Shown in pieces: positions 9,191 to 20,000 of a stretch of DNA of 36,858 nucleotides. This DNA is from Bacteroidota bacterium (GTDB lineage Bacteria; Bacteroidota; Bacteroidia; Bacteroidales; CG2-30-32-10): positions 1 through 36,858 of the forward strand of contig JACAAW010000015.1 in assembly GCA_013377115.1 (NCBI GenBank), read 5' to 3'. A program made the translations under genes and the position numbers. The notes under the pieces were generated by a model, which ran no database searches, was not told the origin of the DNA, and worked only from the letters and a program-made list of their open reading frames with translations. Numbering within the stretch: the stretch's first letter is position 1; every line of letters starts with the position of its first letter.

Positions 9191-10188
9191 TTTTCTTTTT
9201 TATACCATTCAATTGTTTCAATCACCCCTTTTTCTAAATCGTATTCCGCCTCAAAATCGAAATCTGTTTTTAATTGTTCTGTTTCGCAAATCCAATTATT
9301 TGCCTCTAGAATATACACTTTTTCTTTATTTAAAGTTGGATATTTCCCAAAAGGTTTGCTAATATTTTCCAATAAAAATGCAATTCCTTTTACCACAGAA
9401 ACGGGTACTTTTATTTTTATAGTTTTTTTATTGAGAACTTTTTTTGTGATTTTACTGAAAGTTTCAGAATCATAATATTGACCATCTGCCACAAAATAAG
9501 CTTTGTTCCTTACATTTGATTCAATTGCTTTAAAAACTAAATTTACGTAATCTTTTACATAAATGAAAGTTAAATATTGCTTTTGAAAACCAATATAAGC
9601 TTCAATATGATTGTTGATGGTTTTAAAGAAAACGTAATAATCTTTTTCTCTAGGTCCATAAACCCCAGTTGGTCTGAAAATTAAATAAGGAAAATCTTCA
9701 AGCGATTGTAGATATTTTTCAGCATCAAGCTTGCTTTTTCCATAAAGATTTACCGGTTTTGGTTCATGGTGAAGCATTACCGGTTCAGTGGTTCCAGGTT
9801 TTCCGCATCCAAAAGCAGCCAAACTACTTGTGAAAATAAATAAATTGGGTTTGAAATCGATTTCTAATAAGGTATCAAGAAAATTGCGAGTATAAATATT
9901 GTTTACGGTATCGTATTCTTTAACATTCTTGGCTTTGGTAACACCAGCATTATGAATAATAACGTCAAATTTTTCAACCTGACTTTTTATTTCCTGAAGT
10001 TCTTTTTTTAAGATTTCTTTTGAAGAAAAATCTAGATAATGGAAAATGATTTTTTTATCTTGTAAATACTGCTTGCTGCTAGATTTTCTGATAGCAACAT
10101 GAACTTCAAAGTTTTTCTCTAAAGCTTTTTCAACAAGAAAACTTCCAATAAAGCCTGTGGCTCCAGTTATCAGGATTTTCTTAGACAT
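9181..10188 (-). CDS. cerR: NAD(P)-dependent epimerase/reductase family protein, likely ceramide-pathway ketoreductase (CerR type)
   Basis: A 335-residue extended short-chain dehydrogenase. The Rossmann motif TGATGFIG lies at residues 8-15, the TSS segment at 120-122 and the catalytic YGKSK (Tyr149, Lys153) follows. Its immediate neighbours are a GNAT-type acyltransferase (15 bases upstream) and a serine palmitoyltransferase-like gene. This set matches the bacterial sphingolipid pathway, in which CerR, an NAD-epimerase family enzyme, reduces the 3-keto group of the sphingoid base or of the oxidised ceramide; homologues in Bacteroides have been reported as 3-ketosphinganine reductases. The assignment rests on family plus context. 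Alone, the sequence could also be a sugar-nucleotide or other aldehyde reductase. No signal peptide is seen, so it should act on the cytoplasmic side. Confidence 0.7.
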   Translation of the reverse strand: MSKKILITGATGFIGSFLVEKALEKNFEVHVAIRKSSSKQYLQDKKIIFHYLDFSSKEILKKELQEIKSQVEKFDVIIHNAGVTKAKNVKEYDTVNNIYTRNFLDTLLEIDFKPNLFIFTSSLAAFGCGKPGTTEPVMLHHEPKPVNLYGKSKLDAEKYLQSLEDFPYLIFRPTGVYGPREKDYYVFFKTINNHIEAYIGFQKQYLTFIYVKDYVNLVFKAIESNVRNKAYFVADGQYYDSETFSKITKKVLNKKTIKIKVPVSVVKGIAFLLENISKPFGKYPTLNKEKVYILEANNWICETEQLKTDFDFEAEYDLEKGVIETIEWYKKEKWL

Positions 10189-10203
10189 GAAAATAAATCT
10201 GAG

Positions 10204-11325
10204 TTAAATTTCTTTTAGATAGCATCTTCTGGTAATGTGTTGTCTGCCATCATAGTGTTTCCAAACGTTTAAAGCTTTTGCATTTTCTTCCAGCTGTGGA
10301 TTGGTAATTGCAAGTTTCACATTATTATTGATGTATGATTTTGTCAAGAAATCATAATAAATGGCATGAACACCTTTTCCTTGGTATTCAGGAGCAATTC
10401 CATTTAAATACATATCAATAATTTCGCTGTTTTTTAATGCTTTTAATAGGTGCATAAATCCAAATGGAAAAAGATTTCCTTTGCATTTTTGTGAAGCTTT
10501 TGTTAATGAAGGTAAACTAACACCAAACCCAACAACTTCATCACTTTTATCGACAACCAAACAAATATATTTAGGAACAATAAAGCCAAAATATTGTTTT
10601 ACGTATAAATTCATTTGTTTCTCTGTGAGTTCGGTAAAGCCATACAAATCTTTAAAAGATCTGTTTAAAAGTTCGAACATTTTTTTTGCGTATGGAAGCA
10701 ATTCTTTCGATTTTTTCACTTCTAAAACTCTTAAACCGTAACGTTCTTTAGCAATATTTGCGAATTTCTCAACCTTTTCGTTTGGTTCGCTTGGAATTTT
10801 AAATTCATATTGAATCCAGTCGGCATCTTTTTGATAACCTGCCTTTTCCATTAATTCTGGAAAATATTCATGATTATAAATTGAAGCCATGGTTGATAAT
10901 TCGTCAAATCCTTTTACCAACATTCCTTCGTTATCCATGTCGGTAAATCCAAGTGGACCATGAATATGATTCAATCCTCTTTCTTTTCCCCAATCTTCAA
11001 CGGTTTTCAAAAGTGCTTGGCAAACTTCAACATCGTTTATAAATTCAATCCATCCGAAACGAATGTGTTTCTGCTCCCAACGTTGGTTAGATTTAGGATT
11101 AATGATTCCAGCTATTCTGCCAACTATTTTATCATCTTTATATGCCAACCAATAACGCGCTTCGCAATAATCGAATGATGGATTTTTATCTTTGCTAAGA
11201 GTATTCATTTCATCCATTTTCATGGGAGGGCACCAAAACTTATTGCCTTTATAAAGTTCATATTGGAAATTTATGAATTTTTTAAGGTCACTTTTAGTGA
11301 AAACTTCTTTTATGATAATTCCCAT
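10204..11325 (-). CDS. GNAT-fold N-acyltransferase, likely bacterial ceramide synthase (bCerS type)
   Basis: A 373-residue protein with a GNAT-type core: a strand and turn in KIVGRIAGIINPKSNQ, and an acetyl/acyl-CoA loop region in IAPEYQGKGVHAIYYDF near residues 315-331 (the Q/RxxGxG/A-like QGKGVH). The segment HGPLGFTDMDNEGMLVKGF (about 123-141) is strongly diagnostic of the large GNAT-like family found beside bacterial spt genes. In the described Caulobacter pathway a protein of this kind N-acylates the sphingoid base with an acyl-CoA, and it is unrelated to eukaryotic ceramide synthases. It lies 11 bases downstream of the serine palmitoyltransferase-like gene and 15 bases upstream of the reductase. 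No membrane segment is clear. An amide-forming step on a different amino-lipid, such as a sulfonolipid, cannot be excluded. Confidence 0.7.
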   Translation of the reverse strand: MGIIIKEVFTKSDLKKFINFQYELYKGNKFWCPPMKMDEMNTLSKDKNPSFDYCEARYWLAYKDDKIVGRIAGIINPKSNQRWEQKHIRFGWIEFINDVEVCQALLKTVEDWGKERGLNHIHGPLGFTDMDNEGMLVKGFDELSTMASIYNHEYFPELMEKAGYQKDADWIQYEFKIPSEPNEKVEKFANIAKERYGLRVLEVKKSKELLPYAKKMFELLNRSFKDLYGFTELTEKQMNLYVKQYFGFIVPKYICLVVDKSDEVVGFGVSLPSLTKASQKCKGNLFPFGFMHLLKALKNSEIIDMYLNGIAPEYQGKGVHAIYYDFLTKSYINNNVKLAITNPQLEENAKALNVWKHYDGRQHITRRCYLKEI

Positions 11326-11336
11326 AATTTAATGGT

Positions 11337-12539
<1,203 letters not shown>

Positions 12540-12572
12540 TTAATTCTTTTTTATACCAATGAATAATGAATA

Positions 12573-13103
12573 TTATGATGTAGTTCTTACTTTTAAATTG
12601 CGTGGTCTTTTTATTTGTTGACTTTTTTCCGCAGTTTTCAAATAAATATCTTTCATTTTAAACCTAGTTTTTATGTCAGTTTTTATGGATTCAATAGCAT
12701 TTTTTTCTTTATCAATAAAAGACAATAATTGTTGAAGTGATTCGCCATTATTAAATACTTCTTTGAGTTTAGTTATCATTTGCCAAATTGGCTTATAAAA
12801 TTTGTGACCTAAATTTTTTTGAATTTCGAGAATAGAAAGTTTTTCCTTTTTTTCAATTAAAAAATACAAGGAAATAAACCAATATCTGTAAGGTAGCCGG
12901 CTTTTCTCTAGTACAGTCCCGCTACGCAAAGTAGTTCTAAATCCACATTCCTTGCACTCGTATTGTTCCTTGTCTTTTTTCCAATAATGATTGTGGCAAC
13001 CACATCTTTTACAAACCACTCCTTGTTTGTCTCTAAAAAGTTTAAAAAACTCTTTACAGCGTGTTTCATATGAGAAGAATTCGTTGATTTTATTGATGTT
13101 CAT
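12573..13103 (-). CDS. IS1595-type transposase N-terminal (zinc-ribbon) protein, without catalytic domain
   Basis: A 176-residue protein that matches only the N-terminal part of IS1595/ISXO2-type transposases: INEFFSYETRCKEFFKLFRDKQG, a zinc ribbon with Cys31, Cys34, Cys50 and Cys53, then FRTTLRSGTVLEKSRLPYRYWFI. The DDE-type nuclease domain that should follow is absent; the C-terminal 60 residues are Lys-rich. No inverted repeats of an insertion sequence were seen around it. The ATG at 13103 fits the family N-terminus better than the one at 13151, and a promoter at 13141-13171 makes the longer form impossible if it is used. It is the first gene of the operon leading into the ceramide genes. 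It may be a truncated transposase or a domesticated DNA-binding regulator; the intact frame and good promoter favour the latter slightly. Confidence 0.7.
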   Translation of the reverse strand: MNINKINEFFSYETRCKEFFKLFRDKQGVVCKRCGCHNHYWKKDKEQYECKECGFRTTLRSGTVLEKSRLPYRYWFISLYFLIEKKEKLSILEIQKNLGHKFYKPIWQMITKLKEVFNNGESLQQLLSFIDKEKNAIESIKTDIKTRFKMKDIYLKTAEKSQQIKRPRNLKVRTTS

Positions 13104-13140
13104 AAAATTGGAAATGGTTTTTTCAAAATATTTATCTTTG

Positions 13141-13170
13141 CAAAAATACAATTTTAGGTAAATAAAGCAA
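13141..13170 (-). promoter_or_regulatory. Promoter of the zinc-ribbon/ceramide operon
   Basis: On the minus strand TTG (13170-13168) is followed after 19 bases by TATTTTTG (13148-13141), an exact TAnnTTTG. Transcription would begin near 13135, about 30 bases before the ATG at 13103. No comparable site is found between this gene and spt, so this is the best candidate promoter for the whole operon. Confidence 0.6.
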
Positions 13171-13195
13171 TAAAAATCGTATTTAATTATTAATT

Positions 13196-13226
13196 TTTGG
13201 ATTTGAATTGTATTGTTTATGTTTTA
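13196..13226 (+). promoter_or_regulatory. Possible promoter of the lipid-cluster acyltransferase gene
   Basis: TTTG at 13196-13199 and TATGTTTT at 13219-13226 (one base off consensus) with a 19-base spacer, about 80 bases before the GTG start at 13306. It lies back to back with the promoter of the ceramide operon. Confidence 0.4.
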
Positions 13227-13305
13227 TTTAACTGAAAATATTGCGGAGTTGTGTTTTTTGATTTATTAAAAATAATAATTTTACGGAAAAATTTATTTGT
13301 ATTAA

Positions 13306-14064
13306 GTGCAAACCAATAATAAAAAATCAAATATTTTTCAGATTCCTTTTTGCAGAATTAAACAAATATTCTCTTTTTCTTTGTTTTTGCTAGGAAGCCA
13401 GTTTATTACCTTGTTTTCCTTGCCGCTTCCTTTACCAAAAAAAACTAGGAAAAGATTTAGAGAGAATGTATTGATGGTTTTTGCAAAATTCATTAATGCC
13501 ATTAACTTTAATGTTTCAATTAGGAAATTTAATCCTCAAAAAGTGAATTTTGAAAAACCATCATTGATTATTAGTAATCATGTTAGTGTTTTGGATACTC
13601 CACTGATATTAAGTCTAACTTCAAAATTGGTTATTATTACTAACGATTGGATTATTAGGTCAAAGTTTACCTGGTTATTAGGCAAATATTCTAATTTTTG
13701 TATGATTGATGAAAACATTGATGATTCAATGGATTTTCTTAAGAAAAAAATTGGTGAAGGATATTCAGTTTTGATTTTTCCTGAGGGAATCAGCTCTCCC
13801 AACAGAATAAAAAGGTTTCATAAAGGGGCTTTTTTGATGGCAGAACAATTAAATTTAGATATTTTACCATTGTTGATTGTTGGAAAAGGGCAATTTTTGG
13901 AAAAGAATAGTTTTTTTAAATATCCTGGAAAAATCAGCATAACAATACTTCCTAGAATAACACCTGAAAATATTGATTTTGGAAATAACTTTAATGAAAG
14001 GACAAAAAGAATATGTCAATATTATAGGTATGAGTATGATAAGAATGTTTTAAAAGATGTTTAA
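13306..14064 (+). CDS. 1-acylglycerol-3-phosphate-type acyltransferase (PlsC family)
   Basis: A 252-residue membrane acyltransferase with the HX4D motif (NHVSVLD, His92 and Asp97) and the FPEG motif (158-161), followed by IKRFHKGAFLMAEQLNLDI. A hydrophobic segment lies near residues 22-44. The start is GTG at 13306, directly after an in-frame TAA, and no ATG lies upstream in frame. The acyltransferase domain of the giant exporter at 17081-20947 shares long stretches with it (the KRFHKGAF...AEQLNLDI...P block), so the two are paralogues within one cluster. The family transfers acyl chains from acyl-ACP or acyl-CoA to a hydroxyl of a lipid. The true acceptor is unknown; in aryl polyene and related clusters such enzymes are thought to attach a pigment acyl chain to a lipid. 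Confidence 0.8.
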   Translation: MQTNNKKSNIFQIPFCRIKQIFSFSLFLLGSQFITLFSLPLPLPKKTRKRFRENVLMVFAKFINAINFNVSIRKFNPQKVNFEKPSLIISNHVSVLDTPLILSLTSKLVIITNDWIIRSKFTWLLGKYSNFCMIDENIDDSMDFLKKKIGEGYSVLIFPEGISSPNRIKRFHKGAFLMAEQLNLDILPLLIVGKGQFLEKNSFFKYPGKISITILPRITPENIDFGNNFNERTKRICQYYRYEYDKNVLKDV

Positions 14065-14108
14065 ATCAACTATTATGGGTGATAATAATCATTTTTTATT
14101 TAGCGAAA

Positions 14109-14129
14109 TTCAACAGATTTTTTGTTGAA
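14109..14129. promoter_or_regulatory. Inverted repeat before the first C45-type gene
   Basis: A perfect 7-bp inverted repeat, TTCAACA (14109-14115) and TGTTGAA (14123-14129), spaced by seven bases, directly upstream of the -7 box at 14138. It may be an operator or a weak transcript end for the preceding gene. It is too AT-rich for a strong terminator. Confidence 0.35.
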
Positions 14130-14137
14130 AATTTTGC

Positions 14138-14145
14138 TATTTTTG
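14138..14145 (+). promoter_or_regulatory. Possible -7 promoter element in the lipid cluster
   Basis: TATTTTTG is an exact match to TAnnTTTG, 43 bases before the ATG at 14188. The expected -33 position does not carry TTTG, so it may depend on an activator or be a chance match. Confidence 0.4.
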
Positions 14146-14187
14146 CACTCTTTTAAAGTGCATAAAAACTCAGAAAGAATTGTTTAA

Positions 14188-15873
14188 ATGGTATTATTTA
14201 CTTATATATTTTTATTTTTTCTAGGCCTTTTTGCGATTTTTTTCTTCATCCTATGGAGAATATTAATTATCAAACCAAAAATTTTAGAAAATAGAAATAC
14301 GAACATCATACAAAGAAGTAACCCCCAACAAGATTTTTATTCTCTTGATAATAATTGGCTGAAAAAGAATTCTTTTGGAGTTTGGGAGTTGTTTGTTTCT
14401 GGAAGTCCATTTCAGATTGGTTTGCGAAATGGTATTCTCTGTAAAGAACTTATTGAAATTCAAGAAGATTACTTTGTTGATGAAATTAAAAAAATTATTC
14501 CGTCCTCAATTTTTGCTTTCTTTTTAAAATTGATTGTTGCGTGGATGAATAGGAAGATTGATCATTTTATTCCAAACGAATATTTAACAGAAATCTATGG
14601 TGTTTCTATTTCTGCTCCGCAAAAATACCGTTATATAGCTTCTAACTATCAACGATATCTGAACTATCATGCTGCAAATGACATTGGGCACGCTGTTGAA
14701 GATATGCATGTGGTTGCTTGTACATCATTTTCCGTATGGAATGAAAAATCTGCTGATGGCGGGCTTTTGGTGGGAAGGAATTTCGATTTCTATTTTGGTG
14801 AAAGTTTCGCTCAGGAAAAAATTGTCAGTTTTTATAAGCCAGAAAATGGCCATAAATTTATGATGATTTCTTGGGGAGGTATGATAGGAGCTGTTTCTGG
14901 AATGAATGATAAAGGTTTAACAGTTACAATGAATTCTGTTAAGTCAACAATGCCAACAACTGCAAGAACACCGCTGTGCATCATAGGAAGAGAAATTTTG
15001 CAATATGCTTCAAATATTGCAGAAGCTTTTGAAATTGCCAAAAAACATGAAACATTTATTTCTGCATCTTTTATGATTGGTTCTGCAAAGGATAAAAAAT
15101 CCGCAGTAATTGAAAAGAGCACAACAAATACCTTCCTGTTTGAAACAGATGAAATGGATTTCATTGCTTGCACCAATCATTATCAAAGTGAAGGTTTCTC
15201 TGAAGATCCTTTAAATATTCAGAATATTAAAGAAAGTGCTTCATTATACCGATTAACAAGGACAAAAGAACTCATCAATCAAAAATTGAAAATTGGAGTT
15301 TCCGAAGCGGCCGAAATTTTAAGGGATCAAAAAGGAATTAATGATATTGATTTGGGTGTAGGTAACGAAAAAGCAATAAATCAAATGATAGCGCATCATT
15401 CAATTATTTTTAAACCTGAAGAATTGAAGGTATGGATTTCATCAAAAGATTATCAATTAGGAGAATTTATTTGTTATGATTTGAATGATGTATTTTCAAG
15501 AAGTGAAAATGTAAATGCTGAAACAGAATTTGTGATAAAAGAAAATAATATTCCGGCTGATGACTTTATTCGGAATGGAAATCTTCAAAAGCATCGTGAA
15601 TTCAGGGAAATTCAAGATAGAATAAGTAAAATTGCAAAAAAGAAATTGAATAAATCTTTGAGCGCGAAAGAAATTCAAGACTTCATTTCCTTAAATCCAC
15701 TTTATTATCAAACTTATTCTGTTATTGGGGATTATTATTTTACCAAAAAGAATTTTGTTGATGCAAAATTGAGTTATGAAAAGGCTTTAACAACAGAAAT
15801 TGCGAAAGAAAATGAAAGAAATCACATTCTGAATCGTATCGAAAAGAGCCAAGAAATTATTGAAAAAAAATAA
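14188..15873 (+). CDS. Membrane-anchored C45-type Ntn amidohydrolase/acyltransferase, copy 1
   Basis: A 561-residue protein with an N-terminal membrane helix (residues 3-28) and an Ntn-hydrolase domain of the C45 (acyl-CoA:isopenicillin acyltransferase) and choloylglycine-hydrolase kind. The proposed nucleophile is Cys178 in HVVACTSFSVWN, followed by GRNFDFY (Arg197, Asp200), KGLTVTMNS and CTNHYQS, matching the Ntn active-site order. Such enzymes cut or form linear amides and are often made as self-processing precursors. Here the residue before Cys is Ala, not the Gly usual in C45 precursors. The C-terminal end (NPLYYQTYSVIGDYYFTKKNFVDAKLSYEKAL) is TPR-like. The stop codon touches the ATG of the glycosyltransferase. 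A second copy lies at 23945. The role may be making or trimming an N-acyl lipid; the substrate is unknown. Confidence 0.7.
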   Translation: MVLFTYIFLFFLGLFAIFFFILWRILIIKPKILENRNTNIIQRSNPQQDFYSLDNNWLKKNSFGVWELFVSGSPFQIGLRNGILCKELIEIQEDYFVDEIKKIIPSSIFAFFLKLIVAWMNRKIDHFIPNEYLTEIYGVSISAPQKYRYIASNYQRYLNYHAANDIGHAVEDMHVVACTSFSVWNEKSADGGLLVGRNFDFYFGESFAQEKIVSFYKPENGHKFMMISWGGMIGAVSGMNDKGLTVTMNSVKSTMPTTARTPLCIIGREILQYASNIAEAFEIAKKHETFISASFMIGSAKDKKSAVIEKSTTNTFLFETDEMDFIACTNHYQSEGFSEDPLNIQNIKESASLYRLTRTKELINQKLKIGVSEAAEILRDQKGINDIDLGVGNEKAINQMIAHHSIIFKPEELKVWISSKDYQLGEFICYDLNDVFSRSENVNAETEFVIKENNIPADDFIRNGNLQKHREFREIQDRISKIAKKKLNKSLSAKEIQDFISLNPLYYQTYSVIGDYYFTKKNFVDAKLSYEKALTTEIAKENERNHILNRIEKSQEIIEKK

Positions 15874-17079
15874 ATGAGTATAGAAAACCAAAATATCAGT
15901 TCAGAAATTCATAGCAAATGTTGTGTTATTATTCCCACCTATAATAATAATTTGACTCTAGCAAAAGTGATTGAAGATGTTTTAGTTTATTCCCAAAATG
16001 TTATAGTAGTCAACGATGGTTCAACTGACAATACTCTTGAAATAATAAAATCTTTTCCAAACATTGATTTCATTACTTATGAACTTAACCAAGGAAAAGG
16101 TTATGCAATGCGAAAGGCCTTTAAATACGCCGTAAGCAAAGGATTTGAATATGCCATAACAATCGATTCTGATGGTCAGCATTTTGCAAAGGATATTCCT
16201 GCTTTTCTTCAAAAAATAGAGGAAGTTCCAAATTCAATAATTATTGGTGACCGAAATATGTCCCAAGAAGGAATTCCTGGAAAAAGTAGTTTTGGTAATC
16301 GTTTTTCAAATTTTTGGTATCGTTTTGAAACTGGAATAAAGTTGCCTGATACACAATCTGGCTATCGACTTTACCCAATAAAATTAATGGAGAAAATTCG
16401 CTTTTTTACCAAAAAGTATGAGTTTGAAATAGAGGTAATTGTAAAAGCTGCATGGCGCGGAATTAATGTTACAGCAGTTCCAATAAGTGTTTTTTATGCT
16501 CCAAAAGAAACCAGAATTTCACATTTTAGGCCGTTTAAAGATTTCTCCCGGGTAAGTTTTTTAAATACCTATTTGGTTATTCTAGCAATATTGTGGTATA
16601 AACCTTTCGGTTTTTTAAGAAAATTGAAAAAGGAAAAAATTCAAGAATTTTTTAGAGTACATTTGCTAAATAAGGATGAATCAAATATTAAAAAATCTTT
16701 ATCAATAGCATTAGGAATTTTTATGGGAATAGCACCATTTTGGGGCTTTCAGCTTGGTTTGGCGATTTTAATGGCTTATGTTTTTAGATTAAATAAGTTG
16801 ATTACTGCGATTGCAGCTAATATTAGCTTGCCACCGATGATCCCAATTATTATTTATTTTAGCTTTAAAGTTGGTGCCTTGATAATGAACTCTACACCGG
16901 CATTAGCTGAATTTAGTACAACTATTACTTTGAAATCAATCAAATTAAATATTTATCAATATATTTTTGGAAGTTTTGGATTGGCAATAATTTGTGCCGT
17001 TGGTTTTGGAACTATTACTTTTTTATTGCTTTTAATTTTCAGAAAAAAACAATTACAAAATATTAATATTACTGAGTAG
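15874..17079 (+). CDS. Glycosyltransferase family 2 fused to DUF2062 membrane domain
   Basis: A 401-residue two-domain protein. Residues 15-240 form a DPM1-like GT2 domain with VVNDGSTDNT and the metal-binding Asp98-Ser-Asp100 in TIDSDGQH, plus QSGYRLYP. Residues 250-395 are hydrophobic and match the DUF2062 pattern (SIALGIFMGIAPFWGFQLGLA... ANISLPPMIP). This architecture is common next to MMPL exporters in lipid and polyene clusters. It should transfer a sugar to a lipid or polyprenyl acceptor at the inner face of the membrane. It starts directly after the upstream stop and ends one base before the exporter start, so it is surely co-translated with its neighbours. Donor and acceptor are unknown. 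Confidence 0.85.
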   Translation: MSIENQNISSEIHSKCCVIIPTYNNNLTLAKVIEDVLVYSQNVIVVNDGSTDNTLEIIKSFPNIDFITYELNQGKGYAMRKAFKYAVSKGFEYAITIDSDGQHFAKDIPAFLQKIEEVPNSIIIGDRNMSQEGIPGKSSFGNRFSNFWYRFETGIKLPDTQSGYRLYPIKLMEKIRFFTKKYEFEIEVIVKAAWRGINVTAVPISVFYAPKETRISHFRPFKDFSRVSFLNTYLVILAILWYKPFGFLRKLKKEKIQEFFRVHLLNKDESNIKKSLSIALGIFMGIAPFWGFQLGLAILMAYVFRLNKLITAIAANISLPPMIPIIIYFSFKVGALIMNSTPALAEFSTTITLKSIKLNIYQYIFGSFGLAIICAVGFGTITFLLLLIFRKKQLQNINITE

Positions 17080-17080
17080 A

Positions 17081-20000
17081 ATGGAGCGTTTGTTTCTTTT
17101 TTTATATGATTTTTTCACTAAGCAACGATTAATATTTATCATATTTGTTGTTGGGATTTCGGCTGCATCGCTCTACTATGCCTCAAAAATTAAACTTGAA
17201 GAGGATATTACCAAATTTATTCCAAAAGATGCAAAAGTCGATAAAGTAAATAAGGTTTTTCAAAACATGAAATTCAAAGATAAAGTAATTGTAAATATTT
17301 CTTTATCTGACACCAATTCAAAAGCAAATCCTGATCAATTAGTTTTATACGCAAATAAGTTTGTTGAAGAAATAAAAACTAAGTATTCCCCTGATTATAT
17401 TAAAGAAATAACTTTTAAAATGTCGAGCGATATGATGTTCGACACTTATAATCTTTTCTATGAAAATCTACCCGTTTTCCTTGATAAATCTGACTATACG
17501 AAAATTGATGCGATAATACAAGATTCTAATATTGAAAAAACATTAAGTAAAGATTTTAAAACTCTGGTTTCTCCGGCTAGTTTTGCCTTGAAGAATTTTA
17601 TCAAAAGAGATCCTCTTAATATTACGCCAATTGCACTACAAAAACTTCAGTCAATAAAAGTTGACGATAGTTTTGAAGTGTACAATGATTATATTTTTAC
17701 AAAAAATCATAAAAATTTAGTGCTTTTTATTATTCCGGCAAATGCTTCTAGTGAGACGTCAAAAAATACAACCCTCGTTGAAGGATTAAATGGAATTATT
17801 AAAAATATTGGAAAAGAAAGTAATGATAAAATAAGCATAAAATATTATGGTGGGATTGCTTTTGCTGTTGGGAATGCAAGCCAATTAAAGGAAGATTCAA
17901 TTTTAACGCTTTCATTGGCAATCATTCTAATTTTAGCATTTATTTTATTTTTCTTTAAGTCGAAACGAGCGCCGATTGTCATCTTTATACCAGTTTTATT
18001 CGGGGCAGCATTTTCACTTGCAATGCTATATTTGCTAAAAGGAAAAGTTTCCTCGATGGCTGTGGGTTCAGGTTCAATTGTTTTAGGGATTGCAATCAAT
18101 TATTCTCTTCATGTTTATAGTCATTACCGCCATACTGGAAATATCCGGGATGTGATTAAAGATTTATCCTATCCATTAACAATTGGTGGATTTACAACAA
18201 TTGGAGCATTTTTATGTTTGCTTTTCGTTAAATCTGAAGCCTTGCAAGATTTTGGATTGTTTTCAGCTTTTGCATTGATTGGATCTGCATTGTTTTCATT
18301 AATTGTAATGCCACATTTGATAAAATCAAAAAGGATTGAAGATTCCCATGATCATTTAAAACTCAATTTCCTTGATAAACTTAGTGAGGTTCGACTTGAT
18401 AACAAACCAATCTTCTTAATTATCGTTTTTCTTCTTACAATTGTTTTTTGGTTTACATCAAAAAATGTAGGTTTCGAAAGCGATTTATCTAAAATAAATT
18501 ATGTCTCTGAAGACCTCCAAAAAACAGAAAAAGAGCTAGATAGAATCAATGATGTTTCTTCAAAATCTGTTTTTCTCGTATCAACAGGAAATGATTTAAA
18601 TGAAGCCCTTCATATCAACGAAAAAGCAATCCAAACTCTTGAAAAGCTTAAAACAGATAAAATTATTAAAAGGTACTATTCCGTTAATTCAATTCTTTTG
18701 TCTGAAGCAGAGCAAAAAGAACGCATAGCTCAATGGAATTCCTATTGGACCAAAGAAAAAGCCAGCAATTTAAAACAGAAATTAATTTCATTAGGTAAAA
18801 ATCACAAATTTAAAGAAGCCGCTTTTGAGGACTTTTATAAATTATTGGATAAAAATTTCAAGACCATTAATCCTGAAAGTTTTGGTGAAATAAAGAAAAT
18901 ACTTTTGGATGAGTGGGTCACCGAAACAAAAGGAATGACAATGGTTACCACAATTGTGAAAGTAGCCCAAAAAGATAAGGAAAAAGTTTATCAAGCTTTT
19001 GCAAATAATAATGATGTAGTAATTTTTGATAAACAAAATCTTGCAACCAAATTTATTGATATCATCAGCAGTGATTTTAATTTAATTCTAATTCTTTCTT
19101 CATTACTTGTTTTCTTTACCCTTTTATTGTCCTACGGCAGGATTGAATTAGCAATTATCACTTTTGTTCCAATGCTTATTAGTTGGATATGGATTTTAGG
19201 TTTGATGGGGATTTTTGGACTTAAATTCAATATCATCAACATTATCATTTCAACTTTTATTTTCGGTTTGGGGGACGATTATAGTATTTTTATAATGGAT
19301 GGCTTGCTGAGTGAATACAAAACCGGAAAGAAAGTCCTGGCTTCCTATAAAACGGCCATTTTCTTGTCGGCAATTACTGCCATTATTGGACTAGGTGTGC
19401 TGCTTTTTGCTAAACATCCCGCATTTAAATCAATTGCTTTAATTACAATAATTGGAATGTTTTCGGTAGTTATTATTTCCTATACTTTAATTCCGTTACT
19501 CTTTAATTTCTTAATGTATTCAAATAAAAAGAAGCGAACGGTTCCAGTAACATTCTTGAATATATTTTATTCAATTTTTGCTTTTTTGCTTTATTTCGGT
19601 GGAAGTTTTCTGATGTCAATAATTGGTATTGCAATGTTTAAATTAATACCAGTAAAACGCAAAACCAGACAAAAAATGCTTCATTATTTGATGATGTATT
19701 TTGGAAAATTTATTATTTATGTGATGGTGAATGTTAAAAAAGCAGTTTTCAATCCTTCTAAGGAGGATTTTTCAAAGCCCGCTGTAATAATTTGCAATCA
19801 TCAATCTCATATTGATATTCTTTTAATGTTAATGCTTCATCCTAAAATATTTTTACTTACAAATGATTGGGTTCAAAAAAATATTTTTTATGGAAGATTG
19901 GTAAAATATGCTGATTTTTTTCCTGTCTCATCAGGATTAGATAAAAATCTACCTACTTTGGCAGAAAAAGTTAAGGATGGGTTTTCAATTGTCGTTTTTC

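Noticed and set aside
12573-13103. Complete insertion sequence
   Set aside because: There is no DDE catalytic domain, no terminal inverted repeats and no target duplication visible around the gene.
13104-13151. Longer N-terminus of the zinc-ribbon protein from an ATG at 13151
   Set aside because: A good promoter lies at 13141-13170, which would place that ATG upstream of the transcription start, and the family N-terminus matches the ATG at 13103.
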